This document shows, one piece after another, positions 48,458 to 58,499 of a stretch of 64,000 nucleotides of DNA (position 1 is its first letter; every line of letters starts with the position of its first letter). Location of the stretch: NCBI RefSeq assembly GCF_001315015.1, contig NZ_CP012914.1, positions 1,918,501 through 1,982,500 on the forward strand, in the 5' to 3' direction. The position numbers and the translations under genes were made by a program. Source of the DNA: Azospirillum brasilense. Lineage in GTDB: Bacteria; Pseudomonadota; Alphaproteobacteria; Azospirillales; Azospirillaceae. The notes beneath the pieces are model-generated. The model saw only the letters and a program-made list of their open reading frames with translations, ran no database searches and was not told where the DNA came from.

Positions 48458-50041
48458 TCACTTCACCTTGTAAAGCTGGAAATAACGTCCCTCCTGCACC
48501 AGCGTCAGATGCTCCGGCACCGGGTTGGCGCGGCCCGGCTCGCTGAACAGCACGTAGACGTAGCCGAAGCGCCGGGGCCAGTCGGCCCAGTAATGGTTGT
48601 CGCGCAAGCCCGGCTGGCGCACCGCGTCGGCGACGTAGCCGATGCGCGGCATGTAGGTGAAATCGCCGTCCAGGTCGGCATAGTCCGGCTTCAGCAACAG
48701 CACCTGCTTGCCGGGATGGGTGAAGGCGATCGGCACGAGGCTGGAGCGCTCCATCAGCGCCAGCACCGGCGCGTGGTGCAGGCCGAAGGACAGGGCGCGG
48801 TCGTCGGTGAACTGGGTGGCGCGGAAGATCGACTTGTGCAGCGTCTCGTCGGCGTAAGTGGCAAGCACCGTGCTGCCCGGCTCGATCCGCTGCAGGGACT
48901 GGCGCACCTCCTCCAGCAGCGGGTCCACCTTGGCCAGCCCCACCCCGGCGTCGGCGCTGCGCAGCAGCGACAGCGCGACCACCACCGCGAGGAAGCCCGC
49001 CCGCATGGCCGAGGTCGCCAGTTCCCAGCGCACGAAGCCCAGCGCGACGAAGGCGATGCCGATGGGCAGGCGGCTGTCGGCGAACCAGGAGCCGAACAGG
49101 ACCAGCGGCATCGCCGCATAGACCACCAGCCCCAGCGCGATGGTGATGGCACCGACCGGATGCAGCCGCAGCGCCCCGCTCCACAGCCCCCAGGCGATGC
49201 CCAGCCCGACGGCGATCCCCGTCACATAGCCGACCGTGTCGGCGTAGCCGCCGAACAGGAAGTCGAAGCCCATCAGCTTCGCCGTGCCGACCCACAGCAC
49301 CGCGTCGGCGAAGCCCGACGACGGGCTCATCAGCAGCAGCGGCGGCACGATCAGGAAGGGCAGACCGAAAGCCAGCGCGTCCGGCAGCGCCCGTCGCGGC
49401 TCGCGCCAGCCGCCGCTTTGCCACAACCGCCAGCCCTCAAAGGCCAGCAGCGTCAGCCCGTAGAGTCCGAGCGCGAACAGGTGCGAGATGAACAGCAGCA
49501 GCACGACGCCGAGCGAGGCCAGCCCGCGCTGCCAGGGCGCGCGCTCCCGCATGACAATCCAGCCGGCGATTCCCCACAGCGCCAACCCCAGCCCGAACAG
49601 GTAATTGAACAGGCCCATGTAGGTGGACAACGTGTAGAGGAACAGCCCGGCGGCCAGCGGCCCCAGTTCCACCCGCCCCCACACCGCGCGGTAGAGCGCG
49701 ATGGAGCCGGTGACCAGCACCAGATAGCTGGCGGTGACGAACAGCCGGCTCGCCGTGTGCACGCCGATCAGCTTGGCCAGCGGCGGCACGACGATGTCCA
49801 TCACCAGATTGGGAATGATCGCCCAGCGCACCATGTAGAATTGCGCCAGCGCCGGGTCCTGGTCCAGATGGGCCAGGGCGTACATGCGGGTGACGTGGTT
49901 GACGTAGTCGCCCAACGCCGGAATCTCGAACATCCAGACGGGGATCGAAGCCGCCACCAGGATCAGCAGGGCAGCAGGCCAGACATACACGGACTCGGCG
50001 CGCGACGCCGCCCGCCCGTCGAGGGTGAAATCCCTGAACAT
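48458..50041 (-). CDS. Polytopic membrane protein, GT-C-like, unknown
   Basis: 527 residues with about ten hydrophobic helices, an N-terminal periplasmic loop (MFEIPALGDYVNHVTRM) and a soluble C-terminal part from about residue 390. The build recalls GT-C membrane glycosyltransferases or polysaccharide membrane proteins, but I see no diagnostic motif. AAGGGGGG precedes ATG 50041. It starts 11 nt after the GT2 stop, so both probably act on one surface glycan. Confidence 0.8.
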   Translation of the reverse strand: MFRDFTLDGRAASRAESVYVWPAALLILVAASIPVWMFEIPALGDYVNHVTRMYALAHLDQDPALAQFYMVRWAIIPNLVMDIVVPPLAKLIGVHTASRLFVTASYLVLVTGSIALYRAVWGRVELGPLAAGLFLYTLSTYMGLFNYLFGLGLALWGIAGWIVMRERAPWQRGLASLGVVLLLFISHLFALGLYGLTLLAFEGWRLWQSGGWREPRRALPDALAFGLPFLIVPPLLLMSPSSGFADAVLWVGTAKLMGFDFLFGGYADTVGYVTGIAVGLGIAWGLWSGALRLHPVGAITIALGLVVYAAMPLVLFGSWFADSRLPIGIAFVALGFVRWELATSAMRAGFLAVVVALSLLRSADAGVGLAKVDPLLEEVRQSLQRIEPGSTVLATYADETLHKSIFRATQFTDDRALSFGLHHAPVLALMERSSLVPIAFTHPGKQVLLLKPDYADLDGDFTYMPRIGYVADAVRQPGLRDNHYWADWPRRFGYVYVLFSEPGRANPVPEHLTLVQEGRYFQLYKVK

Positions 50042-50052
50042 GCGGCCCCCCT

Positions 50053-51069
50053 TCAGACGCTTTTCGGATAGGACTGGGGCGGAACGGCGGGCGCCGCGGC
50101 CGTGGGGGACGCCTGCAGGTCCTGCGGATAGCGGTTCTGCAAGCCGGCCCGGTAATGGGTCCAGAAGCCGCGCAGCCCCTTCACGTCGGCGCGCCGGTGC
50201 AGGAGGTAATAGAGCGTGTATTTGACCATCATGCGGGCGATGGACTTGCGCTCGTAGGTGGCATGGATGTAGCCCATGTTGCGGAAGAAATAGGGAGCGC
50301 GGTTTTCCGGCATCTCCTCCACCGTACCCAGGAAACCGCCGGCCAGCGGGCGCTGGGTGCGGCGGTTGCGCGGGTGAACGTGCAGAGCGTGCACCGCCGT
50401 CCCGTCGCGCAGCCCGGCCCGGCGGGCGCGCAGCGTGAACTCCCACTCGTCGCCCCAAATGAACATCTCGCGCTTGATGTTGCCGATCCGCTCGAACACG
50501 CGGCGGCGCAGCAGGGTCCCGTTGAACAGCGCGATGGTGCCGGGCACGATGCCGTCCTGCGCCGCGGCGGTGAAGGCGTCGGCTTTGGTGAAGCCCTGCA
50601 TGGTGAAGGCCAGATCGCCGCGATCCTCCGCCGCGACCACGGTCGGCCCGACGAGGTCGAGGTCGTGCCGCTCGCCCTGGCGCAGCAGCTCGGCGAGCGC
50701 GCCGGGCGCCGGAATGCCGTCGTCGTCGGTGCTCCAGATCCAGCGGGCGCCCAGCTCCAGCGCCGTGGCGAAGGCGGTGTGGTAGGCGCCGGCGGAGCCG
50801 ATGTTGGCCTGCCGGACCACCAGAAGCTCCGGCATCACCACCCGCTGCTCGGCCAGCCATTCCGCGGTGCCGTCGCTGGAGCCGTTGTCCACCACGACGA
50901 TGCGGTCGGGCCGCGGCTCCTGCCCATGGATGGCCGCCAGACAGGTCTTCAGCAGGGCCAGACGGTTGTGGGTCACCACCACCGCGACGACCGGCGTCTC
51001 CCAGGGCGTTTCCCGAGGCCGCTCCTGGGCTCCGGTGTCCAGCGTCCGGGGCGTCTGGGCTTCTGACAT
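50053..51069 (-). CDS. GT2-family glycosyltransferase
   Basis: 338 residues, GT-A fold: VVVTHNRLALLKTCLAAI, VVDNGSSDGT, WIWSTDDDGIPAPGAL (metal-binding DDD), FNGTLLRRRVFERIG, WGDEWEFTLRARRAG. Resembles rhamnosyl/galactofuranosyl-type transferases. The C-terminal YERKSIARMMVKYTLYYLLHRR is basic and may be membrane-associated. ATG 51069 chosen; the upstream extension to 51180 is low-complexity. Confidence 0.9.
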   Translation of the reverse strand: MSEAQTPRTLDTGAQERPRETPWETPVVAVVVTHNRLALLKTCLAAIHGQEPRPDRIVVVDNGSSDGTAEWLAEQRVVMPELLVVRQANIGSAGAYHTAFATALELGARWIWSTDDDGIPAPGALAELLRQGERHDLDLVGPTVVAAEDRGDLAFTMQGFTKADAFTAAAQDGIVPGTIALFNGTLLRRRVFERIGNIKREMFIWGDEWEFTLRARRAGLRDGTAVHALHVHPRNRRTQRPLAGGFLGTVEEMPENRAPYFFRNMGYIHATYERKSIARMMVKYTLYYLLHRRADVKGLRGFWTHYRAGLQNRYPQDLQASPTAAAPAVPPQSYPKSV

Positions 51070-51232
51070 GCGGTTTCCGTCCTTCGTCTGAGCTTTGGGC
51101 GTCTGAGCTTCGGGCTCTCTGCCTCGGGGCATGCCTCGAAGAGGCCACCCCAAGTTTTTTGCTTTGCGAAGAGAGGGCAATGCCCCGGACGGAGAGGGGC
51201 GGCACCATTCGCATAGCCCATAAGGAGAAAAA

Positions 51233-52504
51233 TCAGCTCAGACGCATCCAGCCGGTGCCCCACAACCACAAAACGGCGAATCCCATCGACAAAAGGGTCA
51301 TCGGGATGCCGCAACGGGCGTGCTCCACAAAGCCGAGCCGGACGCCGGAGGCCGCCGCCCGCTCCACCACGATGATGTTGGCGAGGCTGCCGGGGATCAG
51401 CAGGTTCCCGGCCAGCGTGGACAGGATCGCCAGCCCGTAGAGCGCCCCTTCCGGCGGCGACGGCCAGGCGGCGAGCAGCAGGATCACCGCCGGCACGTTG
51501 CCGATGCTGTTGCTGGCCGCGAGCGCGAGCGGGGTCATCACCGCCAGCCGGTCGGGCAGCCAGCCGGCGGCCTCCAGCCCCGACACGAACTCGGCAGGCA
51601 GGCCGGTCAGCTTCAGCGCATGGTTGATGGCGAACAGCGCGGCAAAGAGCACCAGCAGATGCCAGTCCACCATGCCCAGCATGCCGCGCGAGGCCAGCCG
51701 CCGGCTGATCAGCATCGCCCCGGCGACCAGCAGCACGCCGATCTCGTGCGGCAGGTCGGTGGTGAACAGGCCGAGAAGCACGAGGGTGGCCACCACCGCC
51801 TTGCCGAGTTGCGCCCGGTCGAGCGTCACCGGCTCGGCCCCGCCCTCCCCGGTCGTATGGTCTTCCGGTTCGCCGAAGCGGCCCCGCCAGGCGAGCCACA
51901 CCACGACGTACACCACCACGAGGCCGACCAGCGCCGGCACCCCGCAGACCGCCAGGAAGCGCCAGAAGTCCAGATGGCCCATCTGCCCGATCAGGATGTT
52001 CTGCGGGTTGCCGATCACCGTCGCCGCCGAGCCGGCGTTCGCCGCTCCGGCCAGACCGATCAGGTAGGGCCGCGGGTCCAGCCGGCGGGCCAGCAGGCCA
52101 ACGCAGAGCATCGGCGTCATGGCGAAGACCACCACGTCGTTGGCGAGGATCGCCGACAGCCCGCCGCCCACCGCCACCGTCACCGCCAGCAACCGCGCCG
52201 GGGAGCGCGCCGCCTGCGCCACGCGCAGGGCGCACCAATCATAGAAGCCGCTGGCCGCATACTGGGCGGACAGCACCATCAGCCCGAACAGGATGAACAG
52301 GGTCGGGAAGTCGATGGCCTCCGTCACTTGCCCCGATTCCAACGCCCCGATGGCGAGCAGCAGGATCGCCGCGACCAGCGCAATGCCGGTGCGGTCGATG
52401 CGCAGGCCGGGAAAGCGCCCCAGCGCCATGCCGACATACGTGATGACGAACAGCGCGACGACCGTCAGCGTCATGGGGGGGACGGTCAGGGAAAAAGCGG
52501 GCAT
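51233..52504 (-). CDS. SLC13/ArsB-type anion transporter
   Basis: 423 residues, about 11 membrane helices. Belongs to the ion-transporter superfamily with ArsB, NhaD and SLC13 members: LFGLMVLSAQYAASGFYDW, GGLSAILANDVVVFAMTP, NAGSAATVIGNPQNILIG and the second inverted repeat SNSIGNVPAVILLL. Could export arsenite or move Na+/anions; the substrate is undetermined. No arsenic genes are adjacent. Confidence 0.88.
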   Translation of the reverse strand: MPAFSLTVPPMTLTVVALFVITYVGMALGRFPGLRIDRTGIALVAAILLLAIGALESGQVTEAIDFPTLFILFGLMVLSAQYAASGFYDWCALRVAQAARSPARLLAVTVAVGGGLSAILANDVVVFAMTPMLCVGLLARRLDPRPYLIGLAGAANAGSAATVIGNPQNILIGQMGHLDFWRFLAVCGVPALVGLVVVYVVVWLAWRGRFGEPEDHTTGEGGAEPVTLDRAQLGKAVVATLVLLGLFTTDLPHEIGVLLVAGAMLISRRLASRGMLGMVDWHLLVLFAALFAINHALKLTGLPAEFVSGLEAAGWLPDRLAVMTPLALAASNSIGNVPAVILLLAAWPSPPEGALYGLAILSTLAGNLLIPGSLANIIVVERAAASGVRLGFVEHARCGIPMTLLSMGFAVLWLWGTGWMRLS

Positions 52505-52586
52505 GGATGGGGGATTCGCTGCGGGGTGGAGGAGGCCCCTCTATAACGGTCCGGCACCGGGTCAGGCCAGAGGCGCCAAGCCGAGG

Positions 52587-53411
52587 TCAGGCCAGCGTGA
52601 CCGTCATCCCTTCCCGCGCGGCGAAGCAGTCCGGAAACACCGCCTGGGCCGCCGCCTCGATGGCGGTCATGACGGCGTCGTCATGGTCGGGGTCGTGGTG
52701 GAACAGCACCAGTTGCTTGACCCCCGCCGCCTGCGCCAGCCGCACGCCCTCGGTCCAGGTCGAGTGCCCCCAGCCGATGCGGTTCTGCCACTCCTCGTCC
52801 GTGTAGGTGCTGTCGTAGAGCACGAGGTCGGCGCCGTCGATCAGGTCGAGAATGTTGCGGTCGGGATGGCCGGGCACATGCTCCGTGTCGGTCACGTAGG
52901 CGAAGGACTTGCCCAGATGCTCGATGCGGTAGCCGGTGGCGCCGTCCGGATGGTTCAACAGCGCCGTGCGGACCTGAACCCCCTCGCCCAGCGCGAAACG
53001 GTCCCCCGCCGTGATCTCGTCGAAAACGATGTTGCTTCCCATGGTGCGCATCGGCACCGGGAACAGAGGACGCTCCATCTGCCGCGCCATGGTCGCTTCG
53101 ATGCCCGGATTGCCCTTCAGATGACCGGAGACGATGCGCAGGTGAAAGCCCTTGCTGTAGGCCGGGGCGAAGAAGGGAAAGCCGCAGATGTGGTCCAGAT
53201 GGGTGTGGCTCATCAGCAGGGTCGCCTCGGTGGCGCTCTCCTTCAGCAGGCGCTTGCCGAGCATGCGGATGCCGGTGCCGGCGTCGATGACGATGCGCTG
53301 GTCACCCGCCTGGACCTCCACGCAGCTCGTGTTGCCGCCGAAGCCCATATGGGAGGGCAGCGGGCAAGGGACCGTGCCCCGAACCCCCCAGAAGGTCACC
53401 GAAAAGCCCAT
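52587..53411 (-). CDS. MBL-fold metallo-hydrolase
   Basis: 274 residues. Metallo-beta-lactamase fold: FWGVRGTVPCP, FGGNTSCVEV, DAGTGIRMLG, metal motif SHTHLDHICGFPFF, TDTEH and FHHDPDHDD. Family members include RNase Z-like and cyclic-nucleotide phosphodiesterase-like proteins; function unassigned. ATG 53411 with GAGGG upstream; the upstream frame to 53504 is unsupported. Confidence 0.88.
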   Translation of the reverse strand: MGFSVTFWGVRGTVPCPLPSHMGFGGNTSCVEVQAGDQRIVIDAGTGIRMLGKRLLKESATEATLLMSHTHLDHICGFPFFAPAYSKGFHLRIVSGHLKGNPGIEATMARQMERPLFPVPMRTMGSNIVFDEITAGDRFALGEGVQVRTALLNHPDGATGYRIEHLGKSFAYVTDTEHVPGHPDRNILDLIDGADLVLYDSTYTDEEWQNRIGWGHSTWTEGVRLAQAAGVKQLVLFHHDPDHDDAVMTAIEAAAQAVFPDCFAAREGMTVTLA

Positions 53412-53615
53412 GCCGCCCTCGAGATACCGATCTCCGGACCACCGCGCAGCGCCGAGCTTGGCCGAGCCTGCCGGGCGGGGACCGTTAAGACGGCATTTTA
53501 GCATGGTTTTCGGTTTACGCGGTGACGACCGTCACAGCCCCGCCGGTTCCAAAGAGGGAGCCCGCCCCCTTCCGGATTGGACCAGGACGATGCTCCTGGG
53601 TCAGCCACAGGATCG

Positions 53616-53849
53616 TCAACTGGTCCACAGGATGCTTTCGATAAAACGCTCACAGGACCGGCGATGATAGCAGCCGGTGCAGCCCGTGTCGGGACAGGCC
53701 AGCCCGGCTTTCAGAACGGTCAGCCCATCCACCAGCCGGTCTTTGGTGGCCTGATCGATGACGTCCGCCACAAGCACGTCGCGGATCGCCTCCGCGACGA
53801 GGTCGTCTTCCTGTTCCGGTACGGTCACGATCTGCCTGAGAGCCTGCAT
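53616..53849 (-). CDS. Small Cys-rich hypothetical protein
   Basis: 77 residues with a C-terminal cysteine cluster CPDTGCTGCYHRRSC that could bind zinc or an Fe-S cluster. AAGGTG lies 7 nt before ATG 53849. Downstream of the chemoreceptor at 53949 by about 100 nt, same strand. No family recognised. Confidence 0.6.
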   Translation of the reverse strand: MQALRQIVTVPEQEDDLVAEAIRDVLVADVIDQATKDRLVDGLTVLKAGLACPDTGCTGCYHRRSCERFIESILWTS

Positions 53850-53948
53850 GCGAAGCACCTTTCCGTGGTTCAACTGCACCACAGGGGTGTTTCGCCAACA
53901 TTTCAGGCGGGCTGTTCAAAAGAATCGAATTGCTGCAATACGACACGT

Positions 53949-54983
53949 CTATTCGCAAGAGCCGACCGAATCCTGAACGATCACACCGAACCAACCAAGT
54001 CCGTTGTAGGTTTCATAGCCGGGAGTCACGGCGAAACCCACCACGCGCCTCTGCTCGTCGGAATAGCTGCCGTGACCGTGGCCGCCGGTGCGCAAGGGAA
54101 AGCTTTCCGTCAGGACACCCCTGCGGTCGGAGGCGGCGATCACACGGTGGCGGCTGTCCACCAGAAGACAGCGGCTCCGGGAACGCTCCTCGTCGGTCAG
54201 GCGAACGGAGTCGACCACGCTCTGGGATTGCTTCTGCCAGTCGAAGAAAACCCCCAACACGCCGATGACGGGGCCGCTCTCCTCGCCGCCGGCCCGGATG
54301 GCCGTGGCGTAGGTGGCGACGGTCGCGCGCTCCAGAAGATCGCTGGTGCCGATGTCGGCCACCGCGAACTCGGTACCGCTGCGGGTCGCCATCGCCTCGC
54401 GGAACCAGGACTCGGACGCGACCGAGCCGCCCACGGCGCGGCGGTAGCGATCGGGCCGTCCGTTCGCCAGAACCACGCCCCTGGCATCGATGACCCAGAG
54501 GTCGAGATAGACCGTGTAGGCGCCCAGGATGACGCCCAGCCGCTGCGCCGCGTGGCGCCGGTTGGCCTCCGACGGATCGGCGGCGCAATCCACCATGGCA
54601 CTGTCGGTGGCCCACCATCGTACATCGCAGGACCGCTCGTACAAATTGCGATCCATGATGTCGATCATGTTGAGCGCCAGATCGGCAAGGCGTCCGCCGC
54701 GCAACTGCGAAACCAAACGGTTGCCAAGCGTGTTCAACTCGTCGGTCTGCACCGCCATCTGGGCGCGCAGTTCCCCGCCAATGCCGGTGATCCGCTCAGA
54801 GATGGCCTTCACCTCCTGGGCCACCACGGCGAAGCCGCGCCCGGCCTCCCCGGCACGCATCGCCTCGATCAAAGCGTTGAGCGCCAGGATCTTGGTCGTG
54901 TTCGTAACGGCCTGGATCTCATCCATCTTGCGCGTGGCAAGATCGGACACGGCGCGCGACAACGCCACGATACGCTCGGGCAT
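53949..54983 (-). CDS. Soluble chemoreceptor-like protein with C-terminal sensor (truncated signalling domain)
   Basis: 344 residues, no membrane helix. Residues about 1-75 carry only the hairpin-tip half of an MCP signalling domain ([28 protein letters not shown]). The remainder is a Cache-like sensor (YLDLWVIDARGVVLANGR, ESWFREAMATRSGTEFAVADIG, VIGVLGVFFDW). The normal N-terminal half of the coiled coil is missing. GGAGG sits 8 nt before ATG 54983 (alternative ATG 54989). Adjacent paralogue at 55183. May be a degenerate duplicate or a cytoplasmic adaptor. Confidence 0.85.
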   Translation of the reverse strand: MPERIVALSRAVSDLATRKMDEIQAVTNTTKILALNALIEAMRAGEAGRGFAVVAQEVKAISERITGIGGELRAQMAVQTDELNTLGNRLVSQLRGGRLADLALNMIDIMDRNLYERSCDVRWWATDSAMVDCAADPSEANRRHAAQRLGVILGAYTVYLDLWVIDARGVVLANGRPDRYRRAVGGSVASESWFREAMATRSGTEFAVADIGTSDLLERATVATYATAIRAGGEESGPVIGVLGVFFDWQKQSQSVVDSVRLTDEERSRSRCLLVDSRHRVIAASDRRGVLTESFPLRTGGHGHGSYSDEQRRVVGFAVTPGYETYNGLGWFGVIVQDSVGSCE

Positions 54984-55182
54984 GAACATCACCTCCAAGG
55001 ATTATCGGTGACGACCCCCAAGGACGACCGAACAGCCACTCGTCGGCTGGTTCAATCATCCGCAACCCACCCGAGCGGCATTGAATCCACGCAATCACAA
55101 ATCCGCAACACGGAATGCCAACCGGAATTGCGCCGCCCCCTGCGGCGCAATGTCATCCCCCGGTATGCGAATACGGGACGGG

Positions 55183-56574
55183 TCAGACCTTGTAGGCCAG
55201 ACGCAGGCCACCCCAATGGCGTCCGCGTACGGTGATCGGAGCGGACACGTCCTTCATCAGGGCGTACTGGCCGCCCCCCATGTCGCGCCGGTAGGTCTGA
55301 AGCAGGAACGGCTTCGTGCTGCGCCCGGCGGCCAGACCGACGCGGTCGTTGAAGATGCGGCGGTTGCGGCAGTTGGCCGCGTTCCATGTCGGGTCAGCCC
55401 CTTGCGGTTGACTGAACCTTCGGTTGTGGGTCGGCAGATAACCGTTGGAATCGACGGCCACGCAAAAGACGATGCGTTCACTTTGCCCCAGCAGCGAATC
55501 GAGCACCCTCGGCAGCATGCGGTCGCAGAACTCCGTGAAGCGGGTCATGTGCTGCTGCGGGTTGGAACCGGGGATGGGCTGGTAATTGCTGTCGAACAGG
55601 TCGCCTTCCCGCACCTCGCCGCGCGCCAGCGCGTCCTCGAAATCGGCGGAGATGCGCGACGCGGCGTCGGAGACCATGCGGATGAAGGGCGTGTCCACCG
55701 TCTCCACGTCCAGTTCGGCGGTGATGCCGATCAGCCGTTCGCTCATCCCGACCAGCGTGTTCACGCGGTCGCGCGCCTGGGCCAGATTGTCGCTGGACAG
55801 CTGCACGCCGACCGCGAGGTCGTCGATCTCGTGCTGAAGCTCGTCGCAGTTGGCGCCGATCTCGGAGGAGGCCGCGTCGATCTTGTCGGTCTCGCCGTTC
55901 AGCTCCGACATGGCGCGCCCGACGGTCTCGATGACGGCGCCGATGGCGGTGGTGCCCTCGCTCACCGCGCGGGCCTTGCCGGCGCTGGCCGCGCTTTCGG
56001 CCATCAGGCGCTGCGCCTGGTCGTTGAGGTATTTCAGCGTGGCGTCGATCTCCGTCGTCGCCTCGCTGGTTTTCTTGGAAAGGGCCTTCACCTCGTTCGC
56101 CACTACGGCAAAGCCGCGCCCGGCCTCGCCGGCACGGGCCGCCTCAATGGTCGCGTTGAGCGCCAGCAGGTTGGTCTGCTTGGCAATGACGAAGATTTCC
56201 TTGGCGACCCGGCCAACGCGGTCCAGCGCCTCCTGAAGGCCGGCGATCTGCCCCTCGATGCCCCCCACCGCGGCGACGAGGGCATGGATGTCGTCCATCG
56301 AGCGTTGCACCCGATCATGGGAGGATTCGACTTCCTGCCGGGCCTGCTCGGTCACGGAACGCGCCACGGTCGCGGCGGCGGAGATGCGTTGCGTGCTCTC
56401 CGACATCTTGTTCCCGGTGCCGCGCAACTGCGCGAAGACGTTGGCCTGATGGCCGAGGCGGCCGTTGACCTCCTCCACATGGCCCGCGATGTCCGCGATC
56501 TCGATGCCGAGATTGCCCGCTTCGGTGGCAATGTCCGCGATCAGATGAGAGCGGCCGCCGATCGCACTGTCCAT
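55183..56574 (-). CDS. Soluble methyl-accepting chemotaxis protein with C-terminal sensor
   Basis: 463 residues without membrane helices. MCP signalling domain over about residues 60-260 with hairpin tip [39 protein letters not shown]. The C-terminal 180 residues form a sensor ([37 protein letters not shown]). Reversed order relative to typical transmembrane receptors. Probably signals to CheA/CheW from the cytoplasm; ligand unknown. Confidence 0.92.
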   Translation of the reverse strand: MDSAIGGRSHLIADIATEAGNLGIEIADIAGHVEEVNGRLGHQANVFAQLRGTGNKMSESTQRISAAATVARSVTEQARQEVESSHDRVQRSMDDIHALVAAVGGIEGQIAGLQEALDRVGRVAKEIFVIAKQTNLLALNATIEAARAGEAGRGFAVVANEVKALSKKTSEATTEIDATLKYLNDQAQRLMAESAASAGKARAVSEGTTAIGAVIETVGRAMSELNGETDKIDAASSEIGANCDELQHEIDDLAVGVQLSSDNLAQARDRVNTLVGMSERLIGITAELDVETVDTPFIRMVSDAASRISADFEDALARGEVREGDLFDSNYQPIPGSNPQQHMTRFTEFCDRMLPRVLDSLLGQSERIVFCVAVDSNGYLPTHNRRFSQPQGADPTWNAANCRNRRIFNDRVGLAAGRSTKPFLLQTYRRDMGGGQYALMKDVSAPITVRGRHWGGLRLAYKV

Positions 56575-56736
56575 TTTCCCGCCATCCGTTTCACAAGAAT
56601 GCGCAGAGCGCTAAAATCCAATGCAATTATTACCGAACCCTTACAATTGCGCAACGGAGGAAGGGTCATTCTAAAGGGCAATATGCTCAATTATTGCGCG
56701 CCGGTAACCCGCTCGCAACCGAAGGCGGAGAAAGCG

Positions 56737-57672
56737 TCAACCCGCACCGTCCTCGCCGACGCGTCCATCCGCGATGCGGTGATCCAGCCTCTCGTCCTGC
56801 AAACCAGCGGGCTCCTGGTGGATCAGCACCTCGGCGCCTGGGAAGGCCTCCCGCAGGCTGGCCTCCACCCGGTCGGTGATATCGTGCGCCCTGGCGACCG
56901 ACAGCAAGGGGTCGAGTTCCAAGTGCAGTTCGATGAAGGCGCCGATGCCGGAGCTGCGGGTGCGCAGATCGTGCATCCCCGCGACGTCCGGTTGCGCCAT
57001 CACCAGCGCCGCGATGCGCTCCCGCTCCTCCGCCGGCAGTTCGCGGTCCATCAGGACATTCAGCGCCTCCCGGGCGACCTTGCGGGCGCCGTAGAGCAGG
57101 AAGGCGGCGATGCCCAGACCGAACAGCGGGTCAAAGGCGCTGATGCCCGTCCATCCGGTCAGCAGGATCGCCAGGATGACCGCGGCGTTCATCAGCAGGT
57201 CACCGGAATAATGCAGCCGGTCCGCCCCCACCGCGACCGAGCCGGTGGCCGTCACCACATGGCGCTGGAAGGTGATCAGGCCGGCGGTCAGCAGGATCGA
57301 CAGCAGCATCACGGCGATGCCCACCGCCCCCTCGCCCACCGGCTGCGGGGTGATGAGACGGCGCACCGCCTCGATGGTCAGGAAGAGGGCGGAGCCGCCG
57401 ATGAAGGCGGCTTGGGCCAGCGCGGCCAGCGCCTCCGCCTTGCCGTGGCCGAAGCGGTGCGCCTCGTCCGGCGGGCGCAACGCCGTCCGCACCCCCAGCA
57501 GCGTCACCACCGAGGCCATCATGTCCGTGCTGGAATCGATCAGCGACGACAGGATGCTGACCGAGTCGGTCGCCAAATAGGCCGCCAGCTTCGCCAGGAT
57601 CAGCGTGAGGGACACCGACACGCTGGCGTAGGTGGCGTACCGGCGCAGCCGGTGCAAACGCGCTTCGCTCAT
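56737..57672 (-). CDS. Cation diffusion facilitator (FieF-like metal exporter)
   Basis: 311 residues. CDF transporter with LIDSSTDMMASVVTLLGVR (metal site in TM2), HRFGHGKAEALAALAQA, HYSGDLLMNAAVI (HxxxD in TM5), and a cytoplasmic C-terminal dimer domain (IGAFIELHLELDPLLSVARAHDITDRVE). Exports Zn/Fe/Cd by proton antiport. ATG 57672 lies 34 nt after pdxH on the same strand. Confidence 0.92.
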   Translation of the reverse strand: MSEARLHRLRRYATYASVSVSLTLILAKLAAYLATDSVSILSSLIDSSTDMMASVVTLLGVRTALRPPDEAHRFGHGKAEALAALAQAAFIGGSALFLTIEAVRRLITPQPVGEGAVGIAVMLLSILLTAGLITFQRHVVTATGSVAVGADRLHYSGDLLMNAAVILAILLTGWTGISAFDPLFGLGIAAFLLYGARKVAREALNVLMDRELPAEERERIAALVMAQPDVAGMHDLRTRSSGIGAFIELHLELDPLLSVARAHDITDRVEASLREAFPGAEVLIHQEPAGLQDERLDHRIADGRVGEDGAG

Positions 57673-57706
57673 GAGCGTCTTCTTATGCGATGACGACACC
57701 GGTCCT

Positions 57707-58318
57707 TTACGGGAAAAGACGTTCCGTCGTCCAGCGCGCCGGCTCCTGCGCCGCCGGGTCGCCCTCGCGCAGATACAAAATCCGCTCGTGCAGGCGGAAG
57801 GGGCGGTCCTGCCAGAACTCAATTCGCCGTGGCAGGATGCGGAAGCCGGTCCAGTGCGGCGGGCGGGGAACGGCGCCCAGGCCGAACTTGGCGGCGAACT
57901 GCGCGACCCGCTTCTCCAACTCAAACCGGCCCTCCAGGGGGCGCGACTGCTGCGACGCCCAGGCACCGATGCGGCTCTCCCGCGGGCGGCTTTCGAAATA
58001 GGCGTCCGCCTCGGAGTCGGACACCTGTTCCACCGCGCCCTCGACGCGGACCTGGCGCTTCAGCGTCTTCCAATGAAAGCACAGAGCGGCGTTGGCGTTG
58101 GCCAGAAGCTGCTCGCCCTTACGGCTTTCCGTGTTGGTGTAGAAGACGAATCCGCGCGGATCGACACCCTTCAGAAGCACCATGCGCACCGACGGCGCGC
58201 CCTGCGCATCCGCGGTGGCCAGTGCCATGGCGTTGGGATCGTTGATCTCGCTGCGGGTGGCCTCGTCCATCCAATCCTGAAACAGGGCGTACGGGTCCCG
58301 GTCGTTGGATTCGCTCAT
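57707..58318 (-). CDS. pdxH: Pyridoxamine 5'-phosphate oxidase
   Basis: 203 residues. FMN-dependent split-barrel enzyme, last step of PLP salvage. Motifs: [46 protein letters not shown], and the C-terminal [19 protein letters not shown] precedes ATG 58318. Length typical. Confidence 0.94.
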   Translation of the reverse strand: MSESNDRDPYALFQDWMDEATRSEINDPNAMALATADAQGAPSVRMVLLKGVDPRGFVFYTNTESRKGEQLLANANAALCFHWKTLKRQVRVEGAVEQVSDSEADAYFESRPRESRIGAWASQQSRPLEGRFELEKRVAQFAAKFGLGAVPRPPHWTGFRILPRRIEFWQDRPFRLHERILYLREGDPAAQEPARWTTERLFP

Positions 58319-58499
58319 TGTCCCCTCGTCGCGCGGCCGTAGGCCCATAGTTTCAACGTTGGGTTTCGGCGCCGTTCCCGGCGTCTTCCCAGTTCACAAA
58401 TATGCCCAATTCACAGATAGGATAGCCTCGCATATATGAGTGTCCACCGGTGCGCCAGAAGCAAGGCATGCCGGCTCCCAACCTTTCGAGGCAGCATCG

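Noticed and set aside
50042..51214. Extension of the 527-residue membrane protein frame upstream (918 codons in total)
   Set aside because: The extra part lies opposite in frame to the GT2 gene and has no domain similarity; ATG 50041 with a purine-rich site is the real start.
52587..53411. MBL hydrolase as a cAMP phosphodiesterase partner of the cyclase
   Set aside because: It is about 29 kb from the cyclase with no shared operon, and the family has many activities; the link is not supported.
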